From assembly GCA_039881145.1 (NCBI GenBank), contig JAYKKI010000006.1, positions 15,926,001 to 15,990,000 of the forward strand: a DNA stretch of 64,000 nt, given 5' to 3'. The DNA comes from Druceiella hillmani (taxonomy: Eukaryota > Arthropoda > Insecta > Lepidoptera > Hepialidae). The position numbers were made by a program, and so were the translations under genes. The notes beneath the pieces are model-generated. The model had not been told where the DNA came from, did no database searches, and saw only the letters and a program-made list of their open reading frames with translations. Shown piece after piece: positions 1 to 12,244 of this stretch (positions within the stretch are counted from its first letter, which is position 1; every line of letters starts with the position of its first letter).

Positions 1-206
1 CGTTTATGTTTCGACTGACCCCAATCACTGTTTCAACCGCCCCTGGTATGGGGACAGTTGAAACAAATCGGATTTTATTTTTTAATTAGATCTACTGTTA
101 AAAATAACATACCTGGAGCTAAAACCACATTGCCCATTAGTAGATGGAAACATGGTCTTTTATTTAATATATCTTCTTCATGGCTCGAATTATAAAAAGT
201 AAAACT

Positions 207-290
207 ATGGACGATTTAAGTAAAATTGTTTCAACCGTACCAAGTCTATCTATATGGACGATTTAAGTCTATCGTTTCAACCGTACCAAG
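207..290. repeat. Short direct duplication (~46 bp period)
   Basis: The words ATGGACGATTTAAG and GTTTCAACCGTACCAAG each occur twice, at 207 and 254 and at 228 and 274. This is a local tandem duplication of about 46 bp. No coding role is visible. Confidence 0.7.
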
Positions 291-553
291 AAGAGTCTAT
301 ACTCGATGTTGATTTAATTGATTAAAGCATTTGAAGATTTAGTTAGCTGTGTCCTGTAAAAGAATATCCTGGCATTTTCAATAACACTTCTAGGAAAGAC
401 CAGAACTCGTGGCCAAAAAAATTATTAGCCAACATAATATTAATTACGTTTAAAATAAGGTGGAATAAGAAGAAACGGAAGGTTGTTTACTAATTGAATT
501 TCAATTATAACAGAAACAAATAAAAAATTAAGCATACAAGAACCTTTTCGACC

Positions 554-555
<2 letters not shown>

Positions 556-649
<94 letters not shown>

Positions 650-667
650 CATGTACATGTACATGTA
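556..667. repeat. Compound microsatellite (AT)n(TG)n(TATG)n(TACATG)n
   Basis: A run of TA is followed by TG, then by TATATG and TACATG hexamer-like units. The reading frames through it encode only Tyr/Ile/His/Thr repeats and are not genes. Confidence 0.9.
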
Positions 668-1200
668 TCCTCTCTTTGTGATTTAATACTCTTTCCCTGG
701 AAAATGTAGGCAGGGATCTAATTTCACACGAGGTTCACTCTGACGTCTAATTCCACCACTGCGTCAGTACAGAACATTGTCACTTGACGTAGTGCATTGC
801 ATACTTTACATAGTAAAGCTACATTTAGACTACGACACTTTTGTGTAAACACTCAGTGTATATATACATCGAGTGTCTGTGTGTAAACACCGCACGACAT
901 TTATTACGACATTTGGTTTATTGTTGCGAAACCGAAACCGCCTTATAAACGGTCATACATTAGTATCAGTCATTTGCATCGCAATTAGTGTCGTAGTCTG
1001 TACGGGTCTTAATATTTACCTTTCTTTTTAAAAACGGTAAAACTAGTCACTAACGGCGGACGGTTAATAGATTGGTTTGTAAAATAAACACAAACAAAAA
1101 TAAAGGCACAATAAAAATATTACTCAATAAAACATATAAGTACGATGATTCCTAAAATACTTAGTTACATATAAAAGTTTAAATATATAATGGTATATAT
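668..1200. other. AT-rich stretch, nothing recognised
   Basis: No open frame with coding character, no RNA gene and no named repeat was seen here. Confidence 0.5.
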
Positions 1201-1476
1201 CCATGGATAAGTTAACCACTGGATAGCGCATAAGAACACAGTTGTATGAAAACCAAGCTAGCCACTACTCATTAGGGTAAATGTACCACGTGACACCGTT
1301 AGCCAATCAGTGCTTTGTCCCTTGGGGTAGCATAGAGATGTAGTTTACTCGATACTTACGTATTTTCGATATGTGTCAAAAACATGTTATCATTAAAAAC
1401 ATTGTTATTTAAAAACAAAATTTTTATTATATTATAATTACTATATTGACTTAATAAACTATTGCACGAAATAATG

Positions 1477-1480
<4 letters not shown>

Positions 1481-1561
<81 letters not shown>
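1481..1561. repeat. (AT)n microsatellite
   Basis: About 80 bp of uninterrupted TA inside the inverted-repeat element at 1202-2216. Confidence 0.95.
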
Positions 1562-1564
<3 letters not shown>

Positions 1565-1833
1565 CACCGTTTATTTTGCTAATATGAATTGTGAAATTTA
1601 CTGGATAAAAAAGGATAACACTTCTTGTCGATTATACAAAACTCAGAGATATAAATAATTTTAGTAATAAATGCCAAATAACCATAACTCGCATTGCCCA
1701 GTTCGGGAACCTAACATGATAAGTGAAATATAAGTAAAATATAATATTATATGCTTAGAAATCAATGAACTTATTTTACTGTTTAAAAAATATCTTATTT
1801 ATAATTTTTTAGATTTTTAAGTAGTTACAAAAG

Positions 1834-1853
1834 TATCGATTTAGTTATCGATA
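1834..1853. promoter_or_regulatory. Two DRE-like TATCGAT boxes
   Basis: TATCGATT at 1834-1841 and a perfect palindromic TATCGATA at 1846-1853 match the insect DNA-replication-related element bound by DREF/BEAF-type factors. They lie about 35 bp upstream of an ATATGGCAG context. Function is inference; the sites sit inside a repeat element. Confidence 0.35.
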
Positions 1854-2518
1854 ACGGCGCGACGCATCTCTAGTGGCGAAAAAGTCGACAATATGGCAGA
1901 ATCGCTGCCGGCGATTTGACTGTATCATACGAAGATATACTTGCTTAAATAATAGTTAACGGTGTACTTATTTGTGAAAAGTAATCCCATTTTTATGAAG
2001 TGATGATGTAAAGCTTCTGTTTTTTCTATATTTTATAGCACAAGAAGGCATGGTTTTATTTAATTTTGATTTAAAATTACGAGAAACTTTCGCTGTGACT
2101 TTCGTTTTCTTTCTGAAGGCGCGTAAGCTCTTCGCCCGGAGCGGTGGCACAAATTGTGCCAGCGCGCGGCTAGAGATTTTGTGTTGATGCGCCATCCAGT
2201 GGTTGACTTATCCATGTATTTAACCTATTTGCAATTATTACTCACTATGTAAATATGTATTTTTCAAATGCGTGAAAATATTGTTAATTTCTCTAAAAGT
2301 ACCTATGATGATAGCTGTTTAAATGAACACCTAGAAATACTGTAATTTTAATTTTCGTTTCAGTATTATCAGACATAAGGAAGAAAAAACGTATTTTTTG
2401 GAAGACTTTTCAGTAGATCTTTGAAAATATACTACATAAGATATCTTTGAGATATTAATAACTAGTTTCTTAAGAGACGTCTCTTCGACACATGATATTT
2501 AAAAAAAATTAATTCGAG

Positions 2519-2565
2519 CACTTCAAAATATTTAGAGGTATCAATCCACTAAATATTTTGAAGTG
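2519..2565. repeat. 17-bp perfect inverted repeat (hairpin)
   Basis: CACTTCAAAATATTTAG at 2519-2535 is the exact reverse complement of 2549-2565, with a 13-nt loop. There is no T tract or gene context that would make it a terminator. Confidence 0.75.
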
Positions 2566-2599
2566 ATAAATTTTGATATACATTCGATTTAAACGCTTT

Positions 2600-3170
2600 A
2601 TACGAGTAACTGCGTAAGTTTCTCCCTAAAACGGTTTCTGAAAAAAAATGCTTGTGACAGACGGACGGACGTTAGTGAGGTTAGAAGAGATCCGCTTTTA
2701 CTTGTCATGTATAGAACCTTAAAGAAAGTAATACAAATAACAGGCAATGAATAAATTGTATTACAAACGTATACATAAACAAACGGTTTTATACCACTGC
2801 TCCGATATATCATCGGTCGATTGTACAATGTTCTGTACTACGAACTTGACGAAAACATTGGGTGTAGCTGCGACAGTCATCACTGTTTTTAGGGTTTCGT
2901 AGCCAAAAAGCAGAAACGAAACTCATATTTTCATCACGTTCGTTCGTCCGTTTATTTGTCCCTATCTGTGACAGCCTCACAGTTTATGTAGTTTAAGATC
3001 TAAATATACGCAAGTAAAATATTGCATACTAGTAAAATATTGTAGAAAAATGAAATGGGAGGCGGAGGGGCACGTAGGTAAAGCGAGGTGAAACAATTTT
3101 TGGAACTCCCATTGCAGTGTATAATTAAAATTTCGAGTTAGGCACATTTCAAAGAGAGAAAGAGGTACCA
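2600..3170. repeat. Dispersed-repeat fragments of lepidopteran type
   Basis: Around 2885-2960 the sequence reads AGGGTTTCGTAGCC...CGTTCGTCCG...CTGTGACAGCC, and around 2645-2720 a similar block occurs in the opposite sense (TGTGACAGACGGACGGACG). This wording is, to my memory, that of a very common dispersed repeat in moths and butterflies. No open frame is preserved. Confidence 0.45.
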
Positions 3171-3544
3171 TTTAGCATTTTTATCTTAAAGTAACGTGTG
3201 ATGTGTCACCATGTCCCTCAAAAATATTAACCCATAGGTTCGAAAAATTTGAAAAAATTCTAAATATTAGAATTTTATTAGAAGTTTGAAATTATATTAT
3301 TTCCAACTTTTATCGACAATTTCAAAATATATAGACAACTTGACCGTTTTTTTATTTGGCCCCATTTTCAAGGCAAGTAATAAGGGTTAGCTTAAGAAGC
3401 ACTTTGTTAAAATCTTTTTCCCCTCGTTTTTATTGTCCTAGCGACGTAAAATAACAATAAAATTGATTCAAGTGCGCGTCGAAATACGTAAATTCAAAGA
3501 CCCGTAGTTAAACCACAAAATAAACTCGTTAATATAACGTGCGC

Positions 3545-4320
3545 GAAAAGCGGTACATCAATTTTTGCTAAATCATAAATGCTCGCTAAGCGGTACATAA
3601 TTTTTTTTAAATTTTTGTTTCGATTCGAAATTATTAGGAGCAAATGCGTGAGAAACAATTCAAATATCGCATTGCTCGCTAAGCGGTACATCAATTTTTT
3701 TTAATTTTTATTTTGATTCAAAAATTATTAGGAGCAAATGCGTGAGGAACAATTCAAATATCGCATTGCTTGCTAAGCGGTACATCAATTTTTTTCAATT
3801 TCTGTTTCGGTTCAGAAATTATTAGGAGCAAATGCGTGAGAAACAATTCAAATATCGCATTGCTCGCTAAGCGGTACATCAATTTTTTCAATTTTTATTT
3901 CGATTTAAAAATTATTAGGAGCAAATGCGTGAGAAACAATTCAAATATTGCATTGCTCGCTAAGCGGTACATCAATTTTTTCAATTTCTGTTTCGGTTCA
4001 GAAATTATTAGGAGCAAATGCGTGAGAAACAATTCAAATATCGCATTGCTCGCTAAGCGGTACATCAATTTTTTCAATTTTTATTTCGATTCAAAAATTA
4101 TTAGGAGCAAATGCGTGAGAAACAATTCAAATATCGCATTGCTCGCTAAGCGGTACATCAATTTTGTCAATTTTTGTTTCGATTCAAAAATTATTAAGAG
4201 CAAATGTGTGAGAAACATTTCAAATATCGCATTGCTCGCTAAGCGGTACATCAATTTCTGTTTCGATTCAGAAATTATTAAGAGCAAATGCGTGAGAAAC
4301 AATTCAAATATCGCATTGGA
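3545..4320. repeat. 93-bp tandem satellite, about 8 copies
   Basis: The word GCTAAGCGGTACAT recurs about every 92-95 bp (near 3585, 3678, 3772, 3868, 3961, 4053, 4146, 4239). Each unit also carries AAATTATTAGGAGCAAATGC and CGTGAGAAACAATTCAAATA. Because 93 is divisible by three, long repetitive frames stay open on both strands (for example 3770-4327 on plus). They are by-products of the repeat, not genes. Confidence 0.92.
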
Positions 4321-5734
4321 TTTTTAAACCGATAAAATACAATGATTATAGACATTCATTCCACTATTTATTATATTTAAGACATTCATTCCACCAATAT
4401 TAAGTTTAAGAAATTAATTTAAGTAGATTAATTAAGTTTAAGAGATTAATTTAAGTAGTTTTGTATTCAATATTAAGTTTAAGAAATTAATTTTCTTTTT
4501 TAAACCTATATAACATTTCCAAGCCTTTAAAATTTTCCTAAAAATAATTTTGTTGTGTTTGTAATTATTACAATTTTAAAATTATGTTTCATTATTTCTT
4601 TGAATACTGGCGATTTTTATAATAAATTTTGAACGGACTATCGATTTTTTAAATTTTAAATATTTATTACTTCTTTTTTAATGTTATACGTTTTATAATT
4701 TAATTTATTATGACTTTTTTAATTATTTAATGTATTGTCCAAATATTTATATGAAATTGAGGATATATTTACGTAGAATGTTATTTTGATGCGGCAATGA
4801 TATGGTACAAGTTAACGTGACATTGGAAAGACTTCTTCATTGTATCAGACTATGGTTTGTGTCTGTTTTTCCCCATAGGTTATAAAATAAATAAACATAG
4901 AAGGTAAATTTGATGACGGATATAGATAAATTAATACTTAAAGCTTATATAACAGGTGCTACATTCATGATATGGAAATCGTGAGCAAATGTTATCTTAT
5001 TCAAAGTAATTATCTACAACTACAATTAAATACTCAATCGATGTACTCATAATACCAATTTTAAAGTAACATAATATAACAACGTTAATTACAAATACTA
5101 TCTAAAGGTAAGAACATATATAGATATATTTTTCTAATACCGTATTTGACTATATTTTTTTAATTACTAGAATAGAACAAGCAATAACATTAAAAACGGT
5201 TAAAATAAATATATCGTACTTAGGACTTTTCATTACAAAGTTATAACGATTTAAAAACTGACGAACTAGGATTCGCGAAAAAACGCCTCATACAAAGCAC
5301 AACTGGTTTATGACGTCACTGGCCAGTTATTTAGCATTCATTATAAGGGAGTTTATTTAATATTTTAGTATCTTGTTAAATATTGCGTTTAAGTTACATA
5401 TCGCGTATTACAATTTTGTCATTTTTTTGTGTGGAAACTAAATTCATAATAATTTTTACAATTTAACGAACAAAAAAATTAATACTTTTTCCTATTAAGA
5501 AATTTTGATTAATTGTTATATGCATTATTTTTTTCATCATAATATTTTTTTTTATCGACATCAGTCAAATACCCTATTTTTTGTTTTTTAATAAAAATGG
5601 TACAAACAATGCGTGTTGAATCACCTGTGTTCATTAATGGCTGGGGCGTTTTTTAAGACATAGAAAGTTTAATTTTTTCTTAGTTGTAGAGAGTATAGAT
5701 ATGAAAGAAATGAAGCGGGAACATTTGAATTTCG
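4321..5734. other. AT-rich stretch, nothing recognised
   Basis: Small duplications such as GACATTCATTCCAC (near 4351 and 4381) and 'AAGTTTAAGARATTAATT' (4400-4490) are present. No coding or RNA feature was seen. Confidence 0.5.
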
Positions 5735-6100
5735 AATTGGGTATTTGACAAAATTTTTTTTTTCGTTAATCATAATTTCAAGGTACAAGCTGATGAAGAG
5801 TGAAAAAAAATTTAATAATCTTAAAAAATTACCGAGTTATAAAAGTTTAAATTTAACCTTTAGAGAAGGACGGCAATACTGTGTTGTGAGGTCATTTTTA
5901 ATATTGCACATTATATTCTACGAGAGTTAAAGAGACAGGGATATACCCAACTCTATCCGTATCTTCAAATTTAGAAGCCTCTAACTGGCTTATTTTTCAA
6001 TCAATTTTTGATTTTTTTCAAGACTGGTTTTTTATTAACTTATGTTTCACAATATTGTACGAGAAATATCAAAATTTAGAATGAGTCAACTACCGTATTT
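5735..6100 (+). mobile_element. Family A MITE-like repeat, copy 1
   Basis: Full-length copy of a ~365-bp dispersed repeat found about 12 times in this window. It starts AATTGGGTATTTGAC and ends GAGTCAACTACCGTATT. The two ends are imperfect inverted repeats of each other (shared core GGTAKTTGACT). Internal landmarks are ATAATTTCAAGGTACAAGC, TGACCGAGTTATAAAAG and AAGGACGGCAATACTGTG. There is no coding capacity. Superfamily not assigned. Confidence 0.8.
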
Positions 6101-7310
6101 GCATCATCCGTTTTGGGAGATGGAATACTCGGATTTGAAAGCACGTCACAAAAACAAAATTACATAACTAACAAAATACACTTTAAAAGTAATTTTAAAT
6201 TATATTTGATAATTGAATGTGATTAAAGTAGTTTAACCACAAAGATTACATAATGTGCCCACGTAACGACTGCCTCTTCACGACCCTTAATTATCAGCAA
6301 AATTAAAAACACATAATGGATTTGTATTATAGCACCCTTAGTACGCGTTAATGAGAATTCAATGCAATATGTTCGATTTAAGGTATCTCTTTATATATGT
6401 GTATTTCATTAACTTTCGATGCTACTTAATCACGCATCCTACATCGAATTAATTTTATAAAAAGAAAAGTTTTGTCTGTTTGTTTTTTCAAGGGTTGGCA
6501 CAGAAACGGCTTACCATATTGAAGTGAAACCATCATATATCGTATAGTGCCTAGATGAATATAGAGTATGTAATATATCTTTAGAGCGTATAAATAAAAG
6601 ATTTAAGGGAAAAAGTATAAATAAAAGATTTAAAGGATAAAGAAATAAAGATTTAAGGGAAGAAAGTCGAGGCGTGCCGGATATATTTTTGGGCTTCAAA
6701 TAATTAGAGTTATATTCAAATTATGTATGAAAATATTGTAAGCAACATGAAAAATGATAGAAAGCGTTATACACCACCATATTCGCAATTAATTCATGTT
6801 GTCTGAACCCACCCGTTTTCCATTTCAATATTGAACCGCGCTTGAAGCATTTCTCAATTGAACTGGCTAAACCGTTAGAGCTACCTTAAAATAACGCATA
6901 AAAATACTACATACAACAATGAAATCTACAAAAAAAGACTTATCATTTTACATATATTGCTTGTTAAAATGGTTTTTAATATAATAAATAATTTAATTAT
7001 CGGGTAAGTCCGAAGCTAGTATAATTATAAATGTTACCTGATACTCTATTTCTATATAAATTCTACTTATGTAAACCAAAGTAAATACATTTTGTTTATT
7101 TTATGAAATGTACTATAAATAGTTACGGTTAATACGTATTTTGACGTATGGTGGGGTACGTTGTAAATTGGACAATTTAAGATATTATTCAATATTGTTA
7201 TACACTAAAAAAATATTATAAAATTTATAAAATAAAATTATTCATTTACCCAAAAAAAGACGTTAACGCTATTCAGGATAAAACCTTCATCAATAATGGC
7301 TGTGTTAACG
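6101..7310. other. AT-rich stretch with minor repeats
   Basis: A short AAAGATTTAAGGG repeat lies at about 6597-6660. No gene or named element is visible. Confidence 0.5.
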
Positions 7311-9505
7311 AGTATAAATTTTATCAAATATTATTTATTACATAAGTATCTTTAAAAAAACGAAGTATAAATATTATCAAATATTATTTCTTATATAAGT
7401 ATCTTTAAAAAAACGAAGTATATTTATTATCAAATATTATTTCTTACATAAGTATCTTTAAAAAAAACGAAGTATAAATATTATCAAATATTATTTCTTA
7501 CATAAGTATCTTTAAAAAAAGGAAGTATAAATATTATCAAATATTATTTCTTACATAAGTATCTTTAAAAAAACGAAGTATAAATATTATCAAATATGAT
7601 TTCTTACATAAGTATCTTTAAAAACACTAAGTATAAATATTATCAAATATTATTTTTTACATAAGTATCTTTAAAAAAACGAAGTATAAATATTATCAAA
7701 TATTATTTCTTATATAAGTATCTTTAAAAAAACGAAGTATAAATATTATCAAATATTATTTCGTACATAAGTATCTCTAAAAAAGCGAAGTATAAATATT
7801 ATCAAATATTATTTCGTACATAAGTATCTTTAAAAAAACGAAGTATAAATATTATTTCTTATATAAGTATCTTTAAAAAAACGAAGTATAAATATTATTT
7901 CTTATATAAGTATCTTTAAAAAAACGAAGTATAAATATTATCAAATATTATTTCTTACATAAGTATCTTTAAAAAAACGAAGTATAGATATTATCAAATA
8001 TTATTTCTTATATAAGTATCTTTAAAAAAAGGAAGTATAAATTTTATCAAATATTATTTATTACATAAGTATCTTTAAAAAAACGAAGTATAAATATTAT
8101 CAAATATTATTTCTTATATAAGTATCTTTAAAAAAACGAAGTATATTTATTATCAAATATTATTTCTTACATAAGTATCTTTAAAAAAAACGAAGTATAA
8201 ATATTATCAAATATTATTTCTTACATAAGTATCTTTAAAAAAAGGAAGTATAAATATTATCAAATATTATTTCTTACATAAGTATCTTTAAAAAAAGGAA
8301 GTATAAATTTTATCAAATATTATTTATTACATAAGTATCTTTAAAAAAACGAAGTATAAATATTATCAAATATTATTTCTTATATAAGTATCTTTAAAAA
8401 AACGAAGTATATTTATTATCAAATATTATTTCTTACATAAGTATCTTTAAAAAAAACGAAGTATAAATATTATCAAATATTATTTCTTACATAAGTATCT
8501 TTAAAAAAAGGAAGTATAAATATTATCAAATATTATTTCTTACATAAGTATCTTTAAAAAAACGAAGTATAAATATTATCAAATATGATTTCTTACATAA
8601 GTATCTTTAAAAACACTAAGTATAAATATTATCAAATATTATTTTTTACATAAGTATCTTTAAAAAAACGAAGTATAAATATTATCAAATATTATTTCTT
8701 ATATAAGTATCTTTAAAAAAACGAAGTATAAATATTATCAAATATTATTTCGTACATAAGTATCTCTAAAAAAGCGAAGTATAAATATTATCAAATATTA
8801 TTTCGTACATAAGTATCTTTAAAAAAACGAAGTATAAATATTATTTCTTATATAAGTATCTTTAAAAAAACGAAGTATAAATATTATTTCTTATATAAGT
8901 ATCTTTAAAAAAACGAAGTATAAATATTATCAAATATTATTTCTTACATAAGTATCTTTAAAAAAACGAAGTATAGATATTATCAAATATTATTTCTTAT
9001 ATAAGCATCTTTAAAAAAACGAAGTATAAATATTATCAAATATGATTTCTTACATTAGTATCTTTAAAAAAACGAAGTATAAATATTATCAAATATTATT
9101 TCTTACATAAGTATCTTTAAAAAAACGAAGTATAAATATTATCAAATATTATTTCTTACATAAGTATCTTTAAAAAAACGAAGTATAGATATTATCAAAT
9201 ATTATTTCTTATATAAGTATCTTTAAAAAAAACGAAGTATAAATATTATCAAATATTATTTCTTACATTAGTATCTTTAAAAAAACGAAGTATAAATATT
9301 ATCAAATATTATTTCTTACATAAGTATCTTTAAAAAAACGAAGTATAGATATTATCAAATATTATTTCTTATATAAGTATCTTTAAAAAAACGAAGTATA
9401 GATATTATCAAATATTATTTCTTATATAAGTATATTTAAAAAAAACGAAGTATAAATATTATCAAATATTATTTGTTACATAAGTATCTTTAAAAAAAAC
9501 GAGCT
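7311..9505. repeat. ~53-bp satellite array with higher-order duplication
   Basis: About 40 copies of a unit whose parts are AGTATAAATATTATCAAAT, ATTATTTCTTACATAAG and TATCTTTAAAAAAACGA. Variant units mark a second level. The variant AGTATAAATTTTATC occurs at 7311, 8034 and 8300, and AACACTAAG occurs at 7623 and 8612 (989 bp apart). So a ~723-bp block starting at 7311 is repeated at 8300, and its first ~266 bp is also repeated at 8034. Confidence 0.93.
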
Positions 9506-9898
9506 GTAAAAGTATAAACAAATAATTTATATATTTATAAAAGTATACACAATTAAAGGGTCTGGCAGTTTTGTTCTCGACTAAAAATAATTAAGTTATT
9601 TATAATAACGTTCATAAATTACCCGTAAATAACAATATAAAAATAAACCTGTTAACACGTGTAGAACTCTCACTATGATTTATACACATATAACATATTT
9701 TCGATATACATATTTTTGTGGATCTTTTTATAACATATCTAAAAGAGTTTATAATCAATTCTGAAAATATACTTTTTGGAATATTTATAATTTTCTCTTT
9801 GAATTGATTTCCCACACGATACATAAGATTAATAAAAACAATTTTTGAGTGTTTTATTTGCCCATCAAAATTTTTTTTAAATGTTTTTGAGTTTTTAT
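9506..9898. other. AT-rich stretch, nothing recognised
   Basis: No gene, RNA or repeat seen. A 70-codon minus-strand frame at 9612-9824 has ordinary AT-rich chance composition. Confidence 0.5.
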
Positions 9899-10372
9899 AT
9901 ATGTGTGTGTGTCTGTGTCTGTGTGTGTGTCTGTGTGTATGTTTGTGTATCTGTGTGTGTGTCTGTGTGTGTGTCTGTGTTTGTCTGTGTGTGTGTGAGT
10001 CTGGGTGTGTGTGTCTGTGTGTATCTATGTGTGTGTGTCTGTGTGTGTGTCTGTGTTTGTCTGTGTGTGTGTGAGTCTGTGTGTGTGTGTCTGTGTGTAT
10101 CTATGTGTGTGTCTGTGTTTGTGTCTGTGTATGTGTCTGTGTGTATGTCTGTGTGTGTCTGCGTGTGAGTGTGTGTCTGCGTGTGAGTGTGTGTCTGCGT
10201 GTGAGTGTGTGTCTGCGTGTGAGTGTGTGTCTGTGTGTGTGTGTGTGTGTCTGTGTGTATGTATGTGTGTGTGCCTGTGTGTGTGTGTGTATGTGTGTGT
10301 GTCTGTGTGTGTGTGTGTGTCTGTGTGTGTCTGTGTGTGTCTGTGTATGTGCGTGTGTGCGCGTGCGCCGCT
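9899..10372. repeat. Degenerate (GT)n tract with CTGTGTGT and CTGCGTGTGAGTGTGTGT variants
   Basis: About 470 bp of alternating GT with CTGTGTGT insertions. An 18-bp variant, CTGCGTGTGAGTGTGTGT, is repeated four times near 10160-10231. Frames through it encode Cys/Val or Thr/His repeats and are not genes. Confidence 0.95.
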
Positions 10373-10662
10373 TTTAATTATTCCCAAGATCCGTTGAAAT
10401 ACCATTCAGAATGATGGAAATATTACTTGTGGAATAACCGTAATAACATCGGTTACGCGGCCATAAAGTATGATTGAAACATGGACGCCTACTAGCCGGC
10501 GATCAGACCTTTTAATACAAATAAACACTACTATTTCTTCAAAGCATTATCTAACGAGCTGAGCACATGACATAAATAGCGTGTGCCATTTATCAAAGAC
10601 TAAATCTAGTATAAAAGTACTTTATCAAGTACTAATTAAATACCATTTAAAAAAATGCGTAC
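10373..10662. other. Flank downstream of the candidate exon, probable intron
   Basis: No repeat or open frame of note. It would be intronic if the exon at 10663-10853 is real, since it lies downstream on the minus strand. Confidence 0.35.
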
Positions 10663-10853
10663 CGGATATACTAGAGCTAGCGACGCCCCGCAGCACTTTG
10701 GAGAGGCCGGCTTTCTTATTTTCGCGAAAGGAGGCAGTGGGACCGAGCAAAGCGCCCGGAGCCTCCGCCCCTTCCGCGGCCGTGCCCTCGGCCGCAGCTG
10801 TCGCCGTCGCATCCGTCGACGGCTTCTTCAGTGTCACCTGGTACGAGGGCGAC
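10663..10853 (-). CDS. Candidate internal coding exon of an unidentified host gene
   Basis: A 191-bp island of about 65% GC in AT-rich surroundings holds an open minus-strand frame with strongly G/C-biased third positions, as in real insect exons. The upstream edge reads TTCGCAG then GTCGCC (acceptor-like) and the downstream edge TATCCG then GTACGC (weak GT donor). The implied phases are 2 on entry and 1 on exit. The peptide begins near SPSYQVTLKKPSTDATA, runs through an Ala/Glu/Gly-rich low-complexity segment (AAAEGTAAEGAEAPGALLG) and ends with a basic stretch, FRENKKAGLSKVLRG. I do not recognise the protein. No second exon is evident within 60 kb, so introns would be large. A GC-rich chance frame is the alternative. 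Confidence 0.45.
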
Positions 10854-11145
10854 CTGCGAACGTACACACTTTACAATTTTATAAATTACTATGTAACAAC
10901 GCCTATATCTAATCAGAACAACTTGCGTTTATAAGTAAATGAAATTGATTTTCTGAGAAAACATAAGTCGTGGAAATCCTAAGATTTAAGTGCTAAGGGT
11001 GACAAGGTTTACAAAGGGCAAAGGGTGCAAAGGTTGACGAATTCAAAAGAATATACCCAAATTTCATCCTGACGTATACAAACGGTCTTTCTATAAACGT
11101 ATGTGTTAAAAGAATTAAGGTGTCAGAAAAAGCCCTCGCAATTCA
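10854..11145. other. Flank upstream of the candidate exon, no feature recognised
   Basis: AT-rich. Two short GGGTGCAAAGG-like direct repeats near 11000-11030. No coding frame. Confidence 0.4.
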
Positions 11146-11383
11146 AAGGAGGATTAACCTATTGTTATAAGCAATTACTGCATCTACAACCTTCGCTTAT
11201 AAGTAACCCATTTTGTCGTAATTACATTTTACTAAGCAATTTTTGTTGTCACTACTGTTGTAATCCTAAAGAGGATTAACCTATTGTTATAAATAATTAC
11301 TGCATCTACAACCTTCGCTTATAACTAAGCCATTTTGTCGTAATTACATTTTACTAAGCAATGTTTGCTGTCACTACTGTTGA
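11146..11383. repeat. Tandem duplication of ~121 bp
   Basis: The block starting GGATTAACCTATTGTTATAA at about 11151 recurs at about 11272 with few differences. Both copies end TGTCACTACTGTTG. Confidence 0.85.
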
Positions 11384-11724
11384 TACGAATTTTTCCCTTA
11401 GTAATTTGTAGATAAGTCACAACTGATCTATAAACCTTGCAGATACGTCAGTTTATTAAGTTGACGTGATTGCTACGTTTCCTTTCTATTCTAGAAACTC
11501 TTTCTTTACAACATTTTTCTAATTGGCTAACCAGTGCACCCTCGCATCTGCTTGTGTCGTCAGATTTGTCACGGACAGATAATATATAGATAGGTTTTTT
11601 TGTCGGTTTTTATTTCTATATTCTTTTGCCTATTTATCACTGGATATACAACTTCGTCAAGTTTAAGATGGTGAGAATAAAGGAATATATTATAGATGGC
11701 AAGAGTATGCAAAACTTTTAATTG
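11384..11724. other. Unique AT-rich stretch
   Basis: No feature recognised. Confidence 0.4.
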
Positions 11725-11975
11725 AAGTAGGTAAGGTAGGTTCTAGCCAAAAAATTGAAGTAGGTAAGGTAGGTTCTAGCCAAAAAATTGAAGTAGCTAA
11801 GGTAGGTTCTTGCCAAAAAATTGAAGTAGCTAAGGTAGGTTCTAGCCAAAAAATTGAAGTAGGTAAGGTAGATTCTAGCCAAAAAATTGAAGTAGCAAAG
11901 GTAGGTTCTAGCCAAAAAATTGAAATAGGTAAGGTAGATTTTAGCCAAAAAATTGAAGGTAGGTTCTAGCCGGCT
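11725..11975. repeat. 33-bp minisatellite, ~7.5 copies
   Basis: The unit consists of AAGTAGGTAAGGTAGG followed by TTCTAGCCAAAAAATTG and repeats every 33 bp. Since 33 is a multiple of three, the minus strand stays open as a repeating LARTYLTYFNF peptide; this is not a gene. Confidence 0.92.
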
Positions 11976-12244
11976 TGATCACAACATTCGTGGTTTCTGA
12001 ATTGCCGTACCTCATATTTATTGTTTTGTAAAGTTAATCAATTTAATAATAGTTTATTAATTAAGTGATGTCCTTAGTTTCCAAATTAAAAAAAGACGAG
12101 GTGTCATGGTACATCCGACAGAATCGAAGCTTCTCACGCATTGCGTATAAATTTACTTTTTAATTATTAATTAATGTAATGTAATATCGAAACAGTAATA
12201 AATAATAAACATTTTTACAAATAATTTTCAAATTATCCATCAAA

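Larger units (their letters stand above)
1202..2216. mobile_element. Candidate non-autonomous DNA element with 30-bp terminal inverted repeats
   Basis: The 30 bp at 1202-1231 (starting CATGGATAAGTTAACCACTG) is repeated in inverted orientation at 2187-2216 with only two differences. The 1015-bp interval contains a TA microsatellite (1481-1561), paired TATCGAT boxes (1834-1853), a 15-bp palindrome centred on GGCACAA-A-TTGTGCC (about 2144-2158) and no transposase frame. That matches a MITE-like or internally deleted DNA transposon. I could not settle the target-site duplication, so superfamily is unassigned and the exact ends may be off by a few bases. Confidence 0.6.

Noticed and set aside
3770..4327. 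185-codon plus-strand open frame
   Set aside because: It is the 93-bp satellite read in frame; the peptide is the same 31-residue unit repeated.
5787..5812. CTGATGAAGAGTGAAAA in family A repeats as a hammerhead core
   Set aside because: CUGAUGA and GAAA are present, but the 5 nt between them cannot form stem II and no stem I or III partners were found.
9881..10405. Several 90-130 codon Cys/Val or Thr/His frames
   Set aside because: They are translations of a GT microsatellite.
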